Source: Pseudozobellia sp. WGM2 (GTDB lineage Bacteria; Bacteroidota; Bacteroidia; Flavobacteriales; Flavobacteriaceae). Taken from it: 64,000 nt of DNA. How positions within the stretch are numbered: the first letter of the stretch is position 1; every line of letters starts with the position of its first letter. Shown one piece after another: positions 34,918-44,111 of this stretch. The position numbers were made by a program, and so were the translations under genes. The DNA lies in NCBI RefSeq assembly GCF_017810075.1, contig NZ_JADNYK010000006.1, positions 1 through 64,000 of the forward strand. Reading direction: 5' to 3'. The notes below the pieces were generated by a model. It was not told the DNA's origin and did not search any database. It worked only from the letters and a program-made list of their open reading frames with translations.

Positions 34918-35940
34918 TTAGGATTGCGAACGAATCTTTTGCTCCCAATCCCAAGCTGATTTCATGGCCTCATCAAGACTGTACTGCGCTTTCCACCCAA
35001 GCACTTCGTTCGCTTTTGTAGTATCTGCGTATGCCTCGGTAATATCACCTGCCCTCCGATCCACAATCTTATAGTTCAACTTTTCACCGGAAACGTTCTC
35101 GAAACTATGTATCACTTCCAACACAGAACTTCCTTTGCCCGTACCTAAATTGAATACTTCATAGTTCTCTGAATTCTTTCTTTCTAGCAGGCGCTGCAAA
35201 GCCTGAACATGAGCTTTAGCCAAGTCTACAACATAAATATAATCTCGCACACAAGTACCGTCAGATGTAGGGTAATCATCACCAAAAACCGATAGTTCTT
35301 GACGAAGACCGACCCCTGTCTGGGTTATAAAAGGTACTAAATTTTGAGGAACACCAATAGGGAGCTCGCCAATTTCAGCACTGGGGTGTGCCCCCATGGG
35401 GTTAAAATACCTCAGCGCTATGGCATTTAATCCATCAGTAACCTTACAGGTTTCCCTAATTATCTCTTCCCCTATTTGTTTCGTATTACCGTATGGAGAT
35501 TCAGCAGGTTTTACCGGGGCATCTTCTGTAATGGGCATTTTATCAGCCTGACCATAAACGGTACATGAAGAGCTAAAAATAAAATTGGAATTGTCTTTAT
35601 TTGAGAGCTCCTTTAAAAGATAGACCAATGTAGCGATATTGTTTTCGTAATAAAGCAAAGGCTTTTCTACACTCTCACCTACAGCTTTCGAGGCCGCAAA
35701 ATGAATTACGCCTTGAATATCATCATGTCGCTTAAAAAAATCGGAAACACTCTCTTTTTCTTTAAGGTCAATTTTCTCAAAAATCGGTGTCTTACCGCTA
35801 ATTGCCGTAATGCCTTTTAAGACCTCTTCCGACGAATTCGAACAATCATCGATTATCACTACTTCAAAGCCCTCATTTTGTAATTCGACCACAGTATGTG
35901 AACCAATAAAACCCAATCCACCGGTAACAAGTATTTTCAT
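34918..35940 (-). CDS. galE: UDP-glucose 4-epimerase
   Basis: A 340-residue extended short-chain dehydrogenase. The NAD-binding motif GGLGFIGSHT is at the N-terminus. The catalytic YGNTK (YxxxK) is near residue 150, with SSSCTVYG just before it. Substrate motifs RYFNPMGAHPSAEIGE follow. It interconverts UDP-glucose and UDP-galactose, supplying precursors for surface polysaccharides. It follows the DegT-type aminotransferase after 60 bases on the same strand, so the pair may be one operon making sugar nucleotides. Confidence 0.95.
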   Translation of the reverse strand: MKILVTGGLGFIGSHTVVELQNEGFEVVIIDDCSNSSEEVLKGITAISGKTPIFEKIDLKEKESVSDFFKRHDDIQGVIHFAASKAVGESVEKPLLYYENNIATLVYLLKELSNKDNSNFIFSSSCTVYGQADKMPITEDAPVKPAESPYGNTKQIGEEIIRETCKVTDGLNAIALRYFNPMGAHPSAEIGELPIGVPQNLVPFITQTGVGLRQELSVFGDDYPTSDGTCVRDYIYVVDLAKAHVQALQRLLERKNSENYEVFNLGTGKGSSVLEVIHSFENVSGEKLNYKIVDRRAGDITEAYADTTKANEVLGWKAQYSLDEAMKSAWDWEQKIRSQS

Positions 35941-36000
35941 ATTCTTAAACGTGTATATTCAATTTAAAATGCAACTCTTAATTATTAATTGCAGTCAGTA

Positions 36001-37152
36001 TTATTCGGCAACGAATTCTATAACGGCACGAGTTATATAATCAATCTGCTCGTCATCAAGCTCGGTATGCATAGGCAGTGAAATCACCTCTTTCACCAAT
36101 TGATTGGTTACCGTAAAATCATCTTCATTATACCTTTCGTCGGCATAGGCCTTTTGACTGTGCAATGGAATCGGATAATATATTCCGAACGGAATCTGCC
36201 TTTCTGCCAAGTGCTTTGCAAGCGCATCTCTTTTTCCATTAGTTATACGTAATGTATATTGATGAAACACATGATCATCATAAGAATCACCAGAGCCATT
36301 ATTGGATATTACCTTTGGCACTTTAATGCTTTCAACCGCCTTAAAGGCAGCAGAATACTTGCGAGCATCTTCCCTTCTTCTGGCACAATATTGGTCTAAC
36401 TTGGGCAGCTTAGCTCTCAAAACAGCGGCCTGAATCGAATCGAGTCTTGAATTTACCCCGACAACATCATGGTGATATCTTTCATACATACCATGATTAA
36501 CAATTCCACGTAAAATATGTGCAAGCCCATCATCATTTGTGAAAATTGCACCCCCATCACCATAGGCTCCTAAATTTTTAGACGGAAAAAAAGAGGTAGC
36601 ACCTACGTGGCCGATTGTACCTGCCTTTTGGGTTTTTCCGTTTTTAAAAGTATAATCGGCACCAATAGCCTGAGCATTATCTTCTATTACGAAAAGGTTA
36701 TGTTTCTCGGCCAAAGACATAATTGCATCCATATTGGCGCACTGACCAAAAAGATGAACCGGCACAATGGCCTTGGTCTTGGGCGTAATTGATTTCTCAA
36801 TGGCGGCCACGTCTATATTGAAAGTATCAGGACATACATCTACCAAAACCGGAGTTAGTTGCAAAAGGGCTATTACCTCAACTGTCGCAGCAAATGTAAA
36901 ATCAGCCGTAATCACCTCATCACCAGGCTTTAAACCCAAGCCCATCATTGCTATCTGTAGGGCATCGGTGCCATTGGCACAAGGTATCACGTGCTTTACT
37001 CCCAGATAGTTTTCAAGTTCTTCACGAAACGATTGTACTTCCGGTCCGTTTATAAAGGCAGAAGTCTCAAGAATTTGAGAAATAGCGGTATTCACTTGAT
37101 CTTTTACCCCTTCATATTGGCCACTCAAGTCGACCATTTGAATTTTTTTCAT
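36001..37152 (-). CDS. DegT/DnrJ/EryC1/StrS-family PLP-dependent sugar aminotransferase
   Basis: A 383-residue fold-type I aminotransferase. The PLP lysine is K192 in SFFPSKNLGAYGDGGA, and the N-terminal signature is LETSAFINGPEVQSF followed by HVIPCANGTDALQIAM. Members aminate 3- or 4-keto sugars linked to UDP or dTDP for O-antigen or capsule synthesis. Without its partners (a dehydratase or dehydrogenase) the exact sugar is uncertain. The region between this start and kdtA (37153-37243) is a divergent promoter zone. galE follows on the same strand. Confidence 0.93.
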   Translation of the reverse strand: MKKIQMVDLSGQYEGVKDQVNTAISQILETSAFINGPEVQSFREELENYLGVKHVIPCANGTDALQIAMMGLGLKPGDEVITADFTFAATVEVIALLQLTPVLVDVCPDTFNIDVAAIEKSITPKTKAIVPVHLFGQCANMDAIMSLAEKHNLFVIEDNAQAIGADYTFKNGKTQKAGTIGHVGATSFFPSKNLGAYGDGGAIFTNDDGLAHILRGIVNHGMYERYHHDVVGVNSRLDSIQAAVLRAKLPKLDQYCARRREDARKYSAAFKAVESIKVPKVISNNGSGDSYDDHVFHQYTLRITNGKRDALAKHLAERQIPFGIYYPIPLHSQKAYADERYNEDDFTVTNQLVKEVISLPMHTELDDEQIDYITRAVIEFVAE

Positions 37153-37243
37153 GTATATCTATAATAAATACTCAAGCAAAAATACGAAACGGAGACTTAA
37201 CATATTCTCTAAAGAACCGTAATTTAGCCCAAAACAAACGCAC

Positions 37244-38482
37244 GTGTATTTCATCTATAATTTGATTGTCAAGATTTCGTGGTTCATTCTAAGAATCGTG
37301 GCGGTGTTCAATTCAAAAATCAAATTGTTCGTAGAAGGAAGAAAAGAATCTTTCAACATCATAGAAAGGAAAATCAGTAAAATCGAGAAAACGATTTGGG
37401 TGCATGCTGCCTCATTGGGCGAGTTCGAACAAGGCCTCCCGATTATTGAAAAACTAAAAGAAAAGTATGCGGATTGCAAAATCGTAGTCACCTTCTTTTC
37501 CCCATCAGGGTACGAGGTCAAAAAAAACACCCCAATTGCTGATGTCGTCTGCTACCTTCCTATAGATACTCGTAGAAATGCTCGAGAATTTATACAAAAG
37601 ATAAATCCGAAAATTGCAATCTTCATTAAATATGAAATATGGCCCAACTACCTGAAAGCCTTAGCCGACCAAAATATACCGGCACTACTGGTATCTGCCA
37701 TATTCAATAAGGATCAAATCTATTTTAAATGGTATGGTTCATTTATGCGAAACGCCTTAAAAAGATTTTCACATTATTTTGTTCAAGATTCAAAATCGGA
37801 GTCATTGCTAGAGTCGATCAAAATTCAAAATGTTTCCATAAGTGGCGATACACGATTAGACCGGGTATCAAAAATACTTGACCAAGACAACTCTTTAGAT
37901 TTTATGGAAAGCTTTAAAAGCAACAAGCTTTGTTTTATTGCAGGTAGCACTTGGCCCGAAGATGAAGAGATACTGATCGATTATATCAACAATACACCGA
38001 AAAACCTGAAATATGTATTGGCACCACACACCATCAAGAAAGATAAGATTTTAGGTTTGGCCGGGTCATTAACAAAAAAGACGGTTCTTTATTCAAATAG
38101 AGCGGAACGAGACCTTAATGATTTTGATGTTCTAATCATTGACCATATTGGCCTTTTGACCAAAATTTATAGCTACGCCGATATCGCTTACGTAGGTGGC
38201 GGTTTCGCAACAGGGTTGCACAATACACTCGAACCAGCTGTGTTCGGCATACCTGTAATAATAGGGCCCAATTACAAAGGCTTTAACGAAGCAGAAGACC
38301 TCGTTGCACAAAAAGGCATTTTACCTATTCACGATAAATGGTCTTTTAGTGAACTTATGAAAAAATTGATCAAAAATGAAGATTCACGACATCGAACGGG
38401 AAGCATAAATTCAATCTATATATCGAAGAATAGAGGAGCGACCGATAGAATTACGAATTATATTGAAAACAACTTTCAATAA
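37244..38482 (+). CDS. kdtA: 3-deoxy-D-manno-octulosonic acid transferase
   Basis: A 412-residue GT30 enzyme. The N-terminal membrane helix (MYFIYNLIVKISWFIL) is followed by WVHAASLGEFEQGLPIIEKL, and the second domain has YVGGGFATGLHNTLEPAVFGIPVIIGPN, both typical of WaaA/KdtA. It adds Kdo to lipid IVA in outer-membrane lipid A synthesis. The start is GTG at 37244, supported by the family N-terminus. It is divergent from the aminotransferase gene and is probably monocistronic. Confidence 0.95.
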   Translation: MYFIYNLIVKISWFILRIVAVFNSKIKLFVEGRKESFNIIERKISKIEKTIWVHAASLGEFEQGLPIIEKLKEKYADCKIVVTFFSPSGYEVKKNTPIADVVCYLPIDTRRNAREFIQKINPKIAIFIKYEIWPNYLKALADQNIPALLVSAIFNKDQIYFKWYGSFMRNALKRFSHYFVQDSKSESLLESIKIQNVSISGDTRLDRVSKILDQDNSLDFMESFKSNKLCFIAGSTWPEDEEILIDYINNTPKNLKYVLAPHTIKKDKILGLAGSLTKKTVLYSNRAERDLNDFDVLIIDHIGLLTKIYSYADIAYVGGGFATGLHNTLEPAVFGIPVIIGPNYKGFNEAEDLVAQKGILPIHDKWSFSELMKKLIKNEDSRHRTGSINSIYISKNRGATDRITNYIENNFQ

Positions 38483-38564
38483 ATTTTCGGGACCCAGATT
38501 ATCAAATTGATAATTTCGTATGGCTTATTTTTGCTAGATTTACCTCCACCAACAAAACTTAAAT

Positions 38565-39908
38565 ATGAATTCCAAGCTTTTCAAAATTTCCCTTACCGCA
38601 GCATTGTCCGGGTTTCTATTCGGGTTTGATACCGTAGTTATCAGCGGCGCCAACCTACCTATTAAAGAACTTTGGAACACCTCCCCTTGGTTTCACGGTA
38701 CTTTTATAATGTCTATGGCCCTTTGGGGAACGGTTATTGGCTCTTTATTCGGAGGTATACCTTGCGATAAGTTCGGTAGAAAAAAAACCCTTTTCTGGAT
38801 CGGTATTTTATATGCAGCTTCAGCTTTTGGTTCGGCTATTGCACCCGACCCCTATCTATTTTCGTTCTTTCGCTTTATTGGAGGATTAGGAGTAGGCGCT
38901 TCTTCGGTTGCGGCCCCTATCTATATTTCTGAGATATCCTCCCCAAATAACCGAGGTAAACTTGGGGCGCTTTATCAATTCAATCTGGTTCTAGGTATTT
39001 TGATCGCTTTTATTTCCAACTTTTTATTGAAAGGGTTTGACGGAGCTAATGATTGGAGATGGATGCTTGGGGTAGAAGCAATTCCTGCATTGGCCTATAC
39101 GCTAATGGTCATTAAAATTCCGAACAGCCCGAGATGGTTAGCCCTCAAAAAAAACGATTTTGATGGTGCCCTGAACACTTTACGGTTACTCCTTACCGAA
39201 GAAGAGGCAAAGTCAAAACTTGAAGAAATTAAAACCCAGAACCCTAAGACCGAAAAATCGGAAGGCCTATTTTCCGGGCGTTATAAAACTCCTTTGATTT
39301 TAGCTTTCTTGATTGCTTTTTTCAATCAACTTTCTGGTATCAACTTTGTACTCTATTATGCTCCCGAAATCTTGGAAAGAGCAGGTTTAGCCGCCCAAGA
39401 ATCGCTCTTCAGCTCCATATCCATCGGAATAGTAAACTTGATATTCACCTTTGTCGGCGTTTGGCTGATAGACAGACTTGGAAGGAAGCAGTTGATGAAA
39501 ATTGGTTCTATGGGATACATTATAAGCTTGAGCATGGTCGGATGGTGCTTCTACAGTGGTGCCGATTCCGCCTTATTATTAACTTTTATATTAATATTCA
39601 TCGCCTCACATGCGGTAGGTCAAGGAGCCGTAATATGGGTTTTTATTTCGGAGATATTCCCAAATAAAGTTAGGGCATTCGGCCAATCATGGGGCACGGG
39701 CACACACTGGGTATTCGCGGCCTTAATAACACTGATCACCCCAATATTTTTAGATGCGGATAATGGTATTTTCAAAGATAACCCTTGGCCGATTTTCATA
39801 TTCTTTGCCGGCATGATGATGCTACAACTACTTTTCGTACTGTTTATGATGCCCGAAACCAAAGGGGTATCTCTTGAAGAATTGAGCAAGAGCCTAAGTA
39901 AAAAATAG
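38565..39908 (+). CDS. Sugar porter family MFS transporter
   Basis: A 447-residue, 12-helix major facilitator protein. It has the sugar porter signatures: GFLFGFDTVVISGA in helix 1, DKFGRKKT, the family loop GGLGVGASSVAAPIYISEI, the IPNSPRWL motif, the second DRLGRKQL and C-terminal MPETKGVSLEEL. It is a proton or passive sugar importer like XylE, but the substrate cannot be determined. It lies between kdtA and a 43-residue membrane protein gene. TATTTTTG at 38526-38533 is a possible -7 box. Confidence 0.92.
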   Translation: MNSKLFKISLTAALSGFLFGFDTVVISGANLPIKELWNTSPWFHGTFIMSMALWGTVIGSLFGGIPCDKFGRKKTLFWIGILYAASAFGSAIAPDPYLFSFFRFIGGLGVGASSVAAPIYISEISSPNNRGKLGALYQFNLVLGILIAFISNFLLKGFDGANDWRWMLGVEAIPALAYTLMVIKIPNSPRWLALKKNDFDGALNTLRLLLTEEEAKSKLEEIKTQNPKTEKSEGLFSGRYKTPLILAFLIAFFNQLSGINFVLYYAPEILERAGLAAQESLFSSISIGIVNLIFTFVGVWLIDRLGRKQLMKIGSMGYIISLSMVGWCFYSGADSALLLTFILIFIASHAVGQGAVIWVFISEIFPNKVRAFGQSWGTGTHWVFAALITLITPIFLDADNGIFKDNPWPIFIFFAGMMMLQLLFVLFMMPETKGVSLEELSKSLSKK

Positions 39909-40005
39909 GCACATTAGGCATTTTCTAAGAGCGAACCAGCAAATAACTACCTAAAATTCAGTTTTGTACATATATTTTTCTTAATTTTAAGTAAACGTTA
40001 AGAAA

Positions 40006-40137
40006 ATGGAACAAGAACTTCCCATCGGTGTTAAAATGCTCAATTTATTTCTTCGAATAATGGTTTGGTGTTTGGTACTAATTTTAGCGGCCGTACCCGT
40101 AGCCCTAATTCTAGATGTAATCGGCTTTTTTGATTAA
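40006..40137 (+). CDS. 43-residue single-span membrane protein
   Basis: A short frame of 43 codons, ATG to TAA. The N-terminus MEQELPIGVKML is followed by a strongly hydrophobic helix (roughly residues 13-40: LNLFLRIMVWCLVLILAAVP and on to DVIGFF). It lies 97 bases after the sugar transporter and ends 29 bases before a terminator. The frame has good coding context: an A-rich sequence upstream of the start and no other gene in the gap. The function is unknown; a small regulator of a membrane partner is plausible. Confidence 0.55.
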   Translation: MEQELPIGVKMLNLFLRIMVWCLVLILAAVPVALILDVIGFFD

Positions 40138-40163
40138 CTTAATTCTACATTAATTTTTTTTTA

Positions 40164-40197
40164 TAAAAAAGCCCTTTTAAAAGGGCTTTCTTTTTTG
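40164..40197 (+). terminator. Terminator before the GNAT/MBOAT operon
   Basis: A perfect 8-bp stem GCCCTTTT/AAAAGGGC (40171-40186) is flanked by A and T runs (TTTCTTTTTT after). It separates the sugar-transporter and small-protein unit from the five-gene operon. Confidence 0.88.
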
Positions 40198-40334
40198 ATA
40201 TCAAATAATCACTGAAATTTTAATCTGCTTTAAAAATTTTAACTCACTTTTTAAATCCAGCTTTGTAACATTTACGTTAAATGCTTCGTACAAGTCTTAA
40301 CTAATTATCCTTTATTAGGAAATTTCATACCCGA

Positions 40335-41387
40335 ATGATTCAAGTAATTAGAGAAAAGCAAGAATGGAAGAGATGTATTAAATCTTTTCCTCATCATGAC
40401 TTTTACCATACTTTTAGTTACCATGAGCTCTCTAAGAAAGAGGGTGAAGAACCCATTTTATTATCATATGAAGACGCTAACGGTTTATTGGCACTACCCT
40501 TAATGCTAAGAACCATTAAAGGAACCTCATATAACGATGCCACTTCTGTATATGGCTATGCCGGCCCCTTGGTCTATAAATTTAAATCAGGGTACGATAA
40601 TTCAAAATTCAAAATAGAATTTCAGAAGTTTCTCAAGGAACAGAACATTATCTCTATATTCTCAAGATTACATCCCTTTATAGAATATCAAGAAAATGCT
40701 TTAAAAGGGTTGGGAGATATCACCAACCCGGGGTCTATTGTCAATATAGATTTAACCCAATCACTTGACCAACAAAGACAGGCTTATGGCAGTAGACTAA
40801 AGACCTACCTTAATAAAGCCAGAAAGACCTGCAGTGTTTACAAGGGTACCACTGCCGACGATATTCAAGAGTTTATATCTATTTATCATGAAAATATGAA
40901 CCGCGTACATGCCAATGAGAGTTACTTCTTTGACGAGCGCTATTTTTATCGATTGCTCTTGAGTTCTGAATACGAAACCGAGCTGCTGCTATGTAAATTG
41001 AATGAAACGAACGAGGTCATTGCCGGTGCGATTTTCATCCTTACAGATGACATCGTACAATATCATTTATCAGGAGTGAAAACAGAATTTCTAGACCTTG
41101 GGGGCATTAAACTCGTTATAGATGAGATGCGGCTAAGAGCGAATGAAGGGGACTTTAAATTTTTTAATCTTGGAGGGGGAAGAGCCAATCAACAAGATTC
41201 TCTCTTTGCTTTTAAATCCGGCTTTTCGAAAAACGTAGTTCCTTTTAAACTTTGGAAATATATCGTTGACCAAGAGATTTACGACAAATTAATAGAGCAA
41301 GAACTAAAAAGATTACGGAGTTCTATGACCGACGAAGAACTTGAATTCTTTCCTGCATATAGAAACATACATAAAAAAAGTTCATAA
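40335..41387 (+). CDS. FemAB-like GNAT-fold acyltransferase (first gene of the five-gene operon)
   Basis: A 350-residue cytoplasmic protein with no signal or membrane helix. The fold pattern matches the GNAT/FemAB superfamily (GNAT_acetyltransf_6 or FemAB), with a first domain of mixed alpha/beta and a second region ending HFFNLGGG-type FKFFNLGGGRANQQDSLFAFKSGF (split across 1 kb of the gene). Enzymes of this family either add amino acids from aminoacyl-tRNA to lipid II or transfer acyl groups from acyl-CoA. It heads the operon. The next gene starts 4 bases past its stop. It is not clearly paralogous to the two longer GNAT proteins of the operon but shares the GNAT core. Confidence 0.8.
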   Translation: MIQVIREKQEWKRCIKSFPHHDFYHTFSYHELSKKEGEEPILLSYEDANGLLALPLMLRTIKGTSYNDATSVYGYAGPLVYKFKSGYDNSKFKIEFQKFLKEQNIISIFSRLHPFIEYQENALKGLGDITNPGSIVNIDLTQSLDQQRQAYGSRLKTYLNKARKTCSVYKGTTADDIQEFISIYHENMNRVHANESYFFDERYFYRLLLSSEYETELLLCKLNETNEVIAGAIFILTDDIVQYHLSGVKTEFLDLGGIKLVIDEMRLRANEGDFKFFNLGGGRANQQDSLFAFKSGFSKNVVPFKLWKYIVDQEIYDKLIEQELKRLRSSMTDEELEFFPAYRNIHKKSS

Positions 41388-41391
41388 TCAA

Positions 41392-42630
41392 ATGGTTGAA
41401 GAAAATCCATTTTTATCAGGTGAATTTACAAGTATTTGGAAAAAACACTTTTATCAAGATAAAAAAATCATAACGCCGAATTTCATATCACCCATATCGT
41501 TCATAAACCATCCCGTACTTCCCTTAAAACAAAATGTGGGGAGCACACTAACCAAGGGAATGAGCTATCAAATCAACGATGATGAGACCGATAATATTAA
41601 TGATACTTTTTTAATTTATGATGTTCCGACTTATTTTAATACACAATCGGCGATTACCGATAAATTAGGGCATCTTACAAGCAAACAATATCCTGGCTAT
41701 TTAGTTGAATTGCACACTTTTGCCAATTTTCAAGATTATATGCAAAAGACGTTTAGTAAAAGTAGTCGGTATAAACTCAACAAATATAAAAAACGACTTG
41801 AAGAGTGCTTTGATATAACATACAGAATGTATGGGAGCGAGACATCCAAATCAGAGTATGAAACTCTTTTCGCTAGCTTCAAAACTTTATTACAAAAGAG
41901 ATTTGATGACAAGGAAGTTTATAATAACAACTTGGATACAGCAGAATGGAATTTCTACAAAGAAGTCGCATACCCTTTACTTTTAGTGAGAAAGGCCGCA
42001 CTATTCGTGGTTTACGATGAAGAAAAGCCCATTGGCATAACATTGAATTATTTTTCCGATGATATCATTTTTGATGCCATAACAGTGTTCGATATCGACT
42101 ACACCAAATTTCATCTAGGCTCAGTGACCATAATGAAGTTGATAGAATGGGGCATTGAGCATCAATACAAGATTCTTGATTTCTCTAAAGGTCATTTTGA
42201 ATACAAGACCCGGTGGGCAACAAACAAATATGATTTTGAATATCATATTTATTACAATAAAAAATCTATACTGTCTAGTGCAACTGCCAAAACAATAAAA
42301 TTTTATTTTGATTTTAAACAGAGCCTGCGAGAAAAAAATCTGAATGAGAAGTTGCACAAATTCAATTACGGCCTTAAAAATCAAAAGAAAGAAAGACACT
42401 CTCAGCTTAGCTATTCATTCACGGAAGTGCATAATCAAATTGCGATTGAGAAACTCCAACCTATTTTTCTAAAGAGCGCAGAATATGAACATTTACAGAA
42501 AATCGCTTTTGAATTTTTGTACTTAAATAACGAGCGCATGAAAAATCTTAAAATCTATCGTTCCCATCAAAGTGAAATAGATTATTTGTTTGTCGGTGAT
42601 CAAAAACTAAAAGGCGTTAAGTTACATTGA
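41392..42630 (+). CDS. GNAT-fold (BioF2/FemAB-like) acyltransferase, paralog of the 45.1-kb gene
   Basis: The start is chosen at ATG 41392 (M of MVEENPFLSGEF), 4 bases after the preceding stop. A longer frame from a TTG at 41341 overlaps the upstream gene and is less likely. The protein is 412 residues. It holds the motif RFDDKEVYNNNL, shared almost exactly with the 45.1-kb protein (RFDEKKVYNNNL), then FKGHF/E-type KILDFSKGHFEYKTRWATNKY. No signal peptide is present. It has a long charged C-terminal tail. It is a cytoplasmic transferase of unknown acceptor. Confidence 0.8.
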   Translation: MVEENPFLSGEFTSIWKKHFYQDKKIITPNFISPISFINHPVLPLKQNVGSTLTKGMSYQINDDETDNINDTFLIYDVPTYFNTQSAITDKLGHLTSKQYPGYLVELHTFANFQDYMQKTFSKSSRYKLNKYKKRLEECFDITYRMYGSETSKSEYETLFASFKTLLQKRFDDKEVYNNNLDTAEWNFYKEVAYPLLLVRKAALFVVYDEEKPIGITLNYFSDDIIFDAITVFDIDYTKFHLGSVTIMKLIEWGIEHQYKILDFSKGHFEYKTRWATNKYDFEYHIYYNKKSILSSATAKTIKFYFDFKQSLREKNLNEKLHKFNYGLKNQKKERHSQLSYSFTEVHNQIAIEKLQPIFLKSAEYEHLQKIAFEFLYLNNERMKNLKIYRSHQSEIDYLFVGDQKLKGVKLH

Positions 42631-42657
42631 CCATAAATCACATTAAAAACTCCAGCA

Positions 42658-44109
42658 TTGCTCTTTAACTCAATAGAATTTCTGATTTTTCTACCGCTGG
42701 TATTCATTTTGTATTGGACAGTTTTTAAGAGAAATCTAAAAGTCCAGAACATTTTGATTATCGTAGCCAGCTATATATTTTATGGTTGGTGGGATTGGCG
42801 TTTCCTTATACTAATCATCTTAAGTACTTTGGTCGATTTTTACGTTGGGCAGAAAATCTATAAAAACTTAGGGCAAAAAAAGGCTAGGTATTGGCTTTGG
42901 GCAAGCATGGCCTTTAATTTAAGCCTATTAGGTTTTTTTAAATACTTCAACTTTTTTGTTGATTCTTTTATTGACATGTGGTCGTTATTTGGCTACAATA
43001 TGAAAAGTACTTGGACACTTAGGGTAATTCTACCTGTAGGTATTTCCTTTTACACCTTTCAAACCATGTCCTACTCCTTTGACGTTTACTATAAAAAACT
43101 AAAACCCACTAAAGACCTAGTCGCTTTTACCGCATTCGTTGCATTCTTTCCTCAGTTGGTCGCTGGACCCATCGAAAGAGCATCAAATTTACTTCATCAA
43201 ATTTCGACCAAAAGGGTATTCAGTTATGAACAAGCTTCGAGCGGTATCAAACTTATACTCTGGGGTTTTTTTAAGAAACTGGTCATAGCCGATGCGCTGG
43301 CACCTATTGTTGACGATATTTTCCAGAATTATAATGATTATTCTGCCTCAACCCTAATATTAGGGGTCTGTCTATTTAGTTTTCAGGTCTATGGTGATTT
43401 TAGCGGTTATACTGATATTGCCTTAGGAACCGCGAAACTTATGGGCGTAGAGCTTATGTCAAATTTTAAGTTCCCGAATTTCTCCCGTAATGTAGCCGAA
43501 TATTGGCAGCGCTGGCACATTTCGTTATCAACTTGGTTTAGGCATTATCTATATATTCCGTTAGGTGGTAACCGAGTTGGAAAACTATTATCAATTAGAA
43601 ACATTATAATCATTTTTGTGGTTAGCGGTTTTTGGCATGGTGCCAATTGGACATTTATATTTTGGGGCGGTCTTCATGCCCTATTTTACATACCCATATT
43701 TCTAATGGGCAGAAACCGAATTTATTCCGATAATATTATCGCAGAAAACAGTTGGTTCCCATCTTTGAAGGAAATTGGTCAAGTAGCGCTAACATTTATT
43801 CTGGTTACATTCTCTAGAATTTTCTTTAGGTCTCCTACACTGAACGATTCATTTGCCTATATTGATAGAATTGTTTCAGATTTCAGTTATTCGCCCTACG
43901 TTCACCCCATGGGTTATAGAATGATAGATTTTTATCTACTTATAGGTTTATTCACCTTTTACGAGTACATCATACGAAAAGATGAAAGAAATCCATTCAA
44001 ATTCAAATCAAGATATATTAGGTTTTGTATCTATTCCATCCTTATTCTATTGATGCTATTATTCTATGATGATGGAGTCAACAGATCGTTCATATATTTT
44101 CAATTCTAG
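42658..44109 (+). CDS. MBOAT family membrane-bound O-acyltransferase (AlgI/DltB-like)
   Basis: A 483-residue protein with about 10-12 membrane helices. It has the MBOAT catalytic histidine region FWHGANWTFIFWG (H327) and the upstream WQRWHISLSTWFRHYLYIPLGGNR. The start is TTG at 42658, giving the family N-terminus MLFNSIEFLIFLPLVF. It lies 27 bases after the preceding gene and 2 bases before the SGNH gene. MBOAT proteins such as AlgI, DltB and PatA move acyl groups across the membrane to polysaccharides or teichoic acids, usually with a periplasmic SGNH partner. Confidence 0.93.
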   Translation: MLFNSIEFLIFLPLVFILYWTVFKRNLKVQNILIIVASYIFYGWWDWRFLILIILSTLVDFYVGQKIYKNLGQKKARYWLWASMAFNLSLLGFFKYFNFFVDSFIDMWSLFGYNMKSTWTLRVILPVGISFYTFQTMSYSFDVYYKKLKPTKDLVAFTAFVAFFPQLVAGPIERASNLLHQISTKRVFSYEQASSGIKLILWGFFKKLVIADALAPIVDDIFQNYNDYSASTLILGVCLFSFQVYGDFSGYTDIALGTAKLMGVELMSNFKFPNFSRNVAEYWQRWHISLSTWFRHYLYIPLGGNRVGKLLSIRNIIIIFVVSGFWHGANWTFIFWGGLHALFYIPIFLMGRNRIYSDNIIAENSWFPSLKEIGQVALTFILVTFSRIFFRSPTLNDSFAYIDRIVSDFSYSPYVHPMGYRMIDFYLLIGLFTFYEYIIRKDERNPFKFKSRYIRFCIYSILILLMLLFYDDGVNRSFIYFQF

Positions 44110-44111
44110 TT

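Noticed and set aside
41341-41391. Longer TTG start for the second GNAT gene
   Set aside because: It would overlap the upstream gene by 47 bases and add 17 residues without family support; ATG at 41392, 4 bases after the previous stop, is better.
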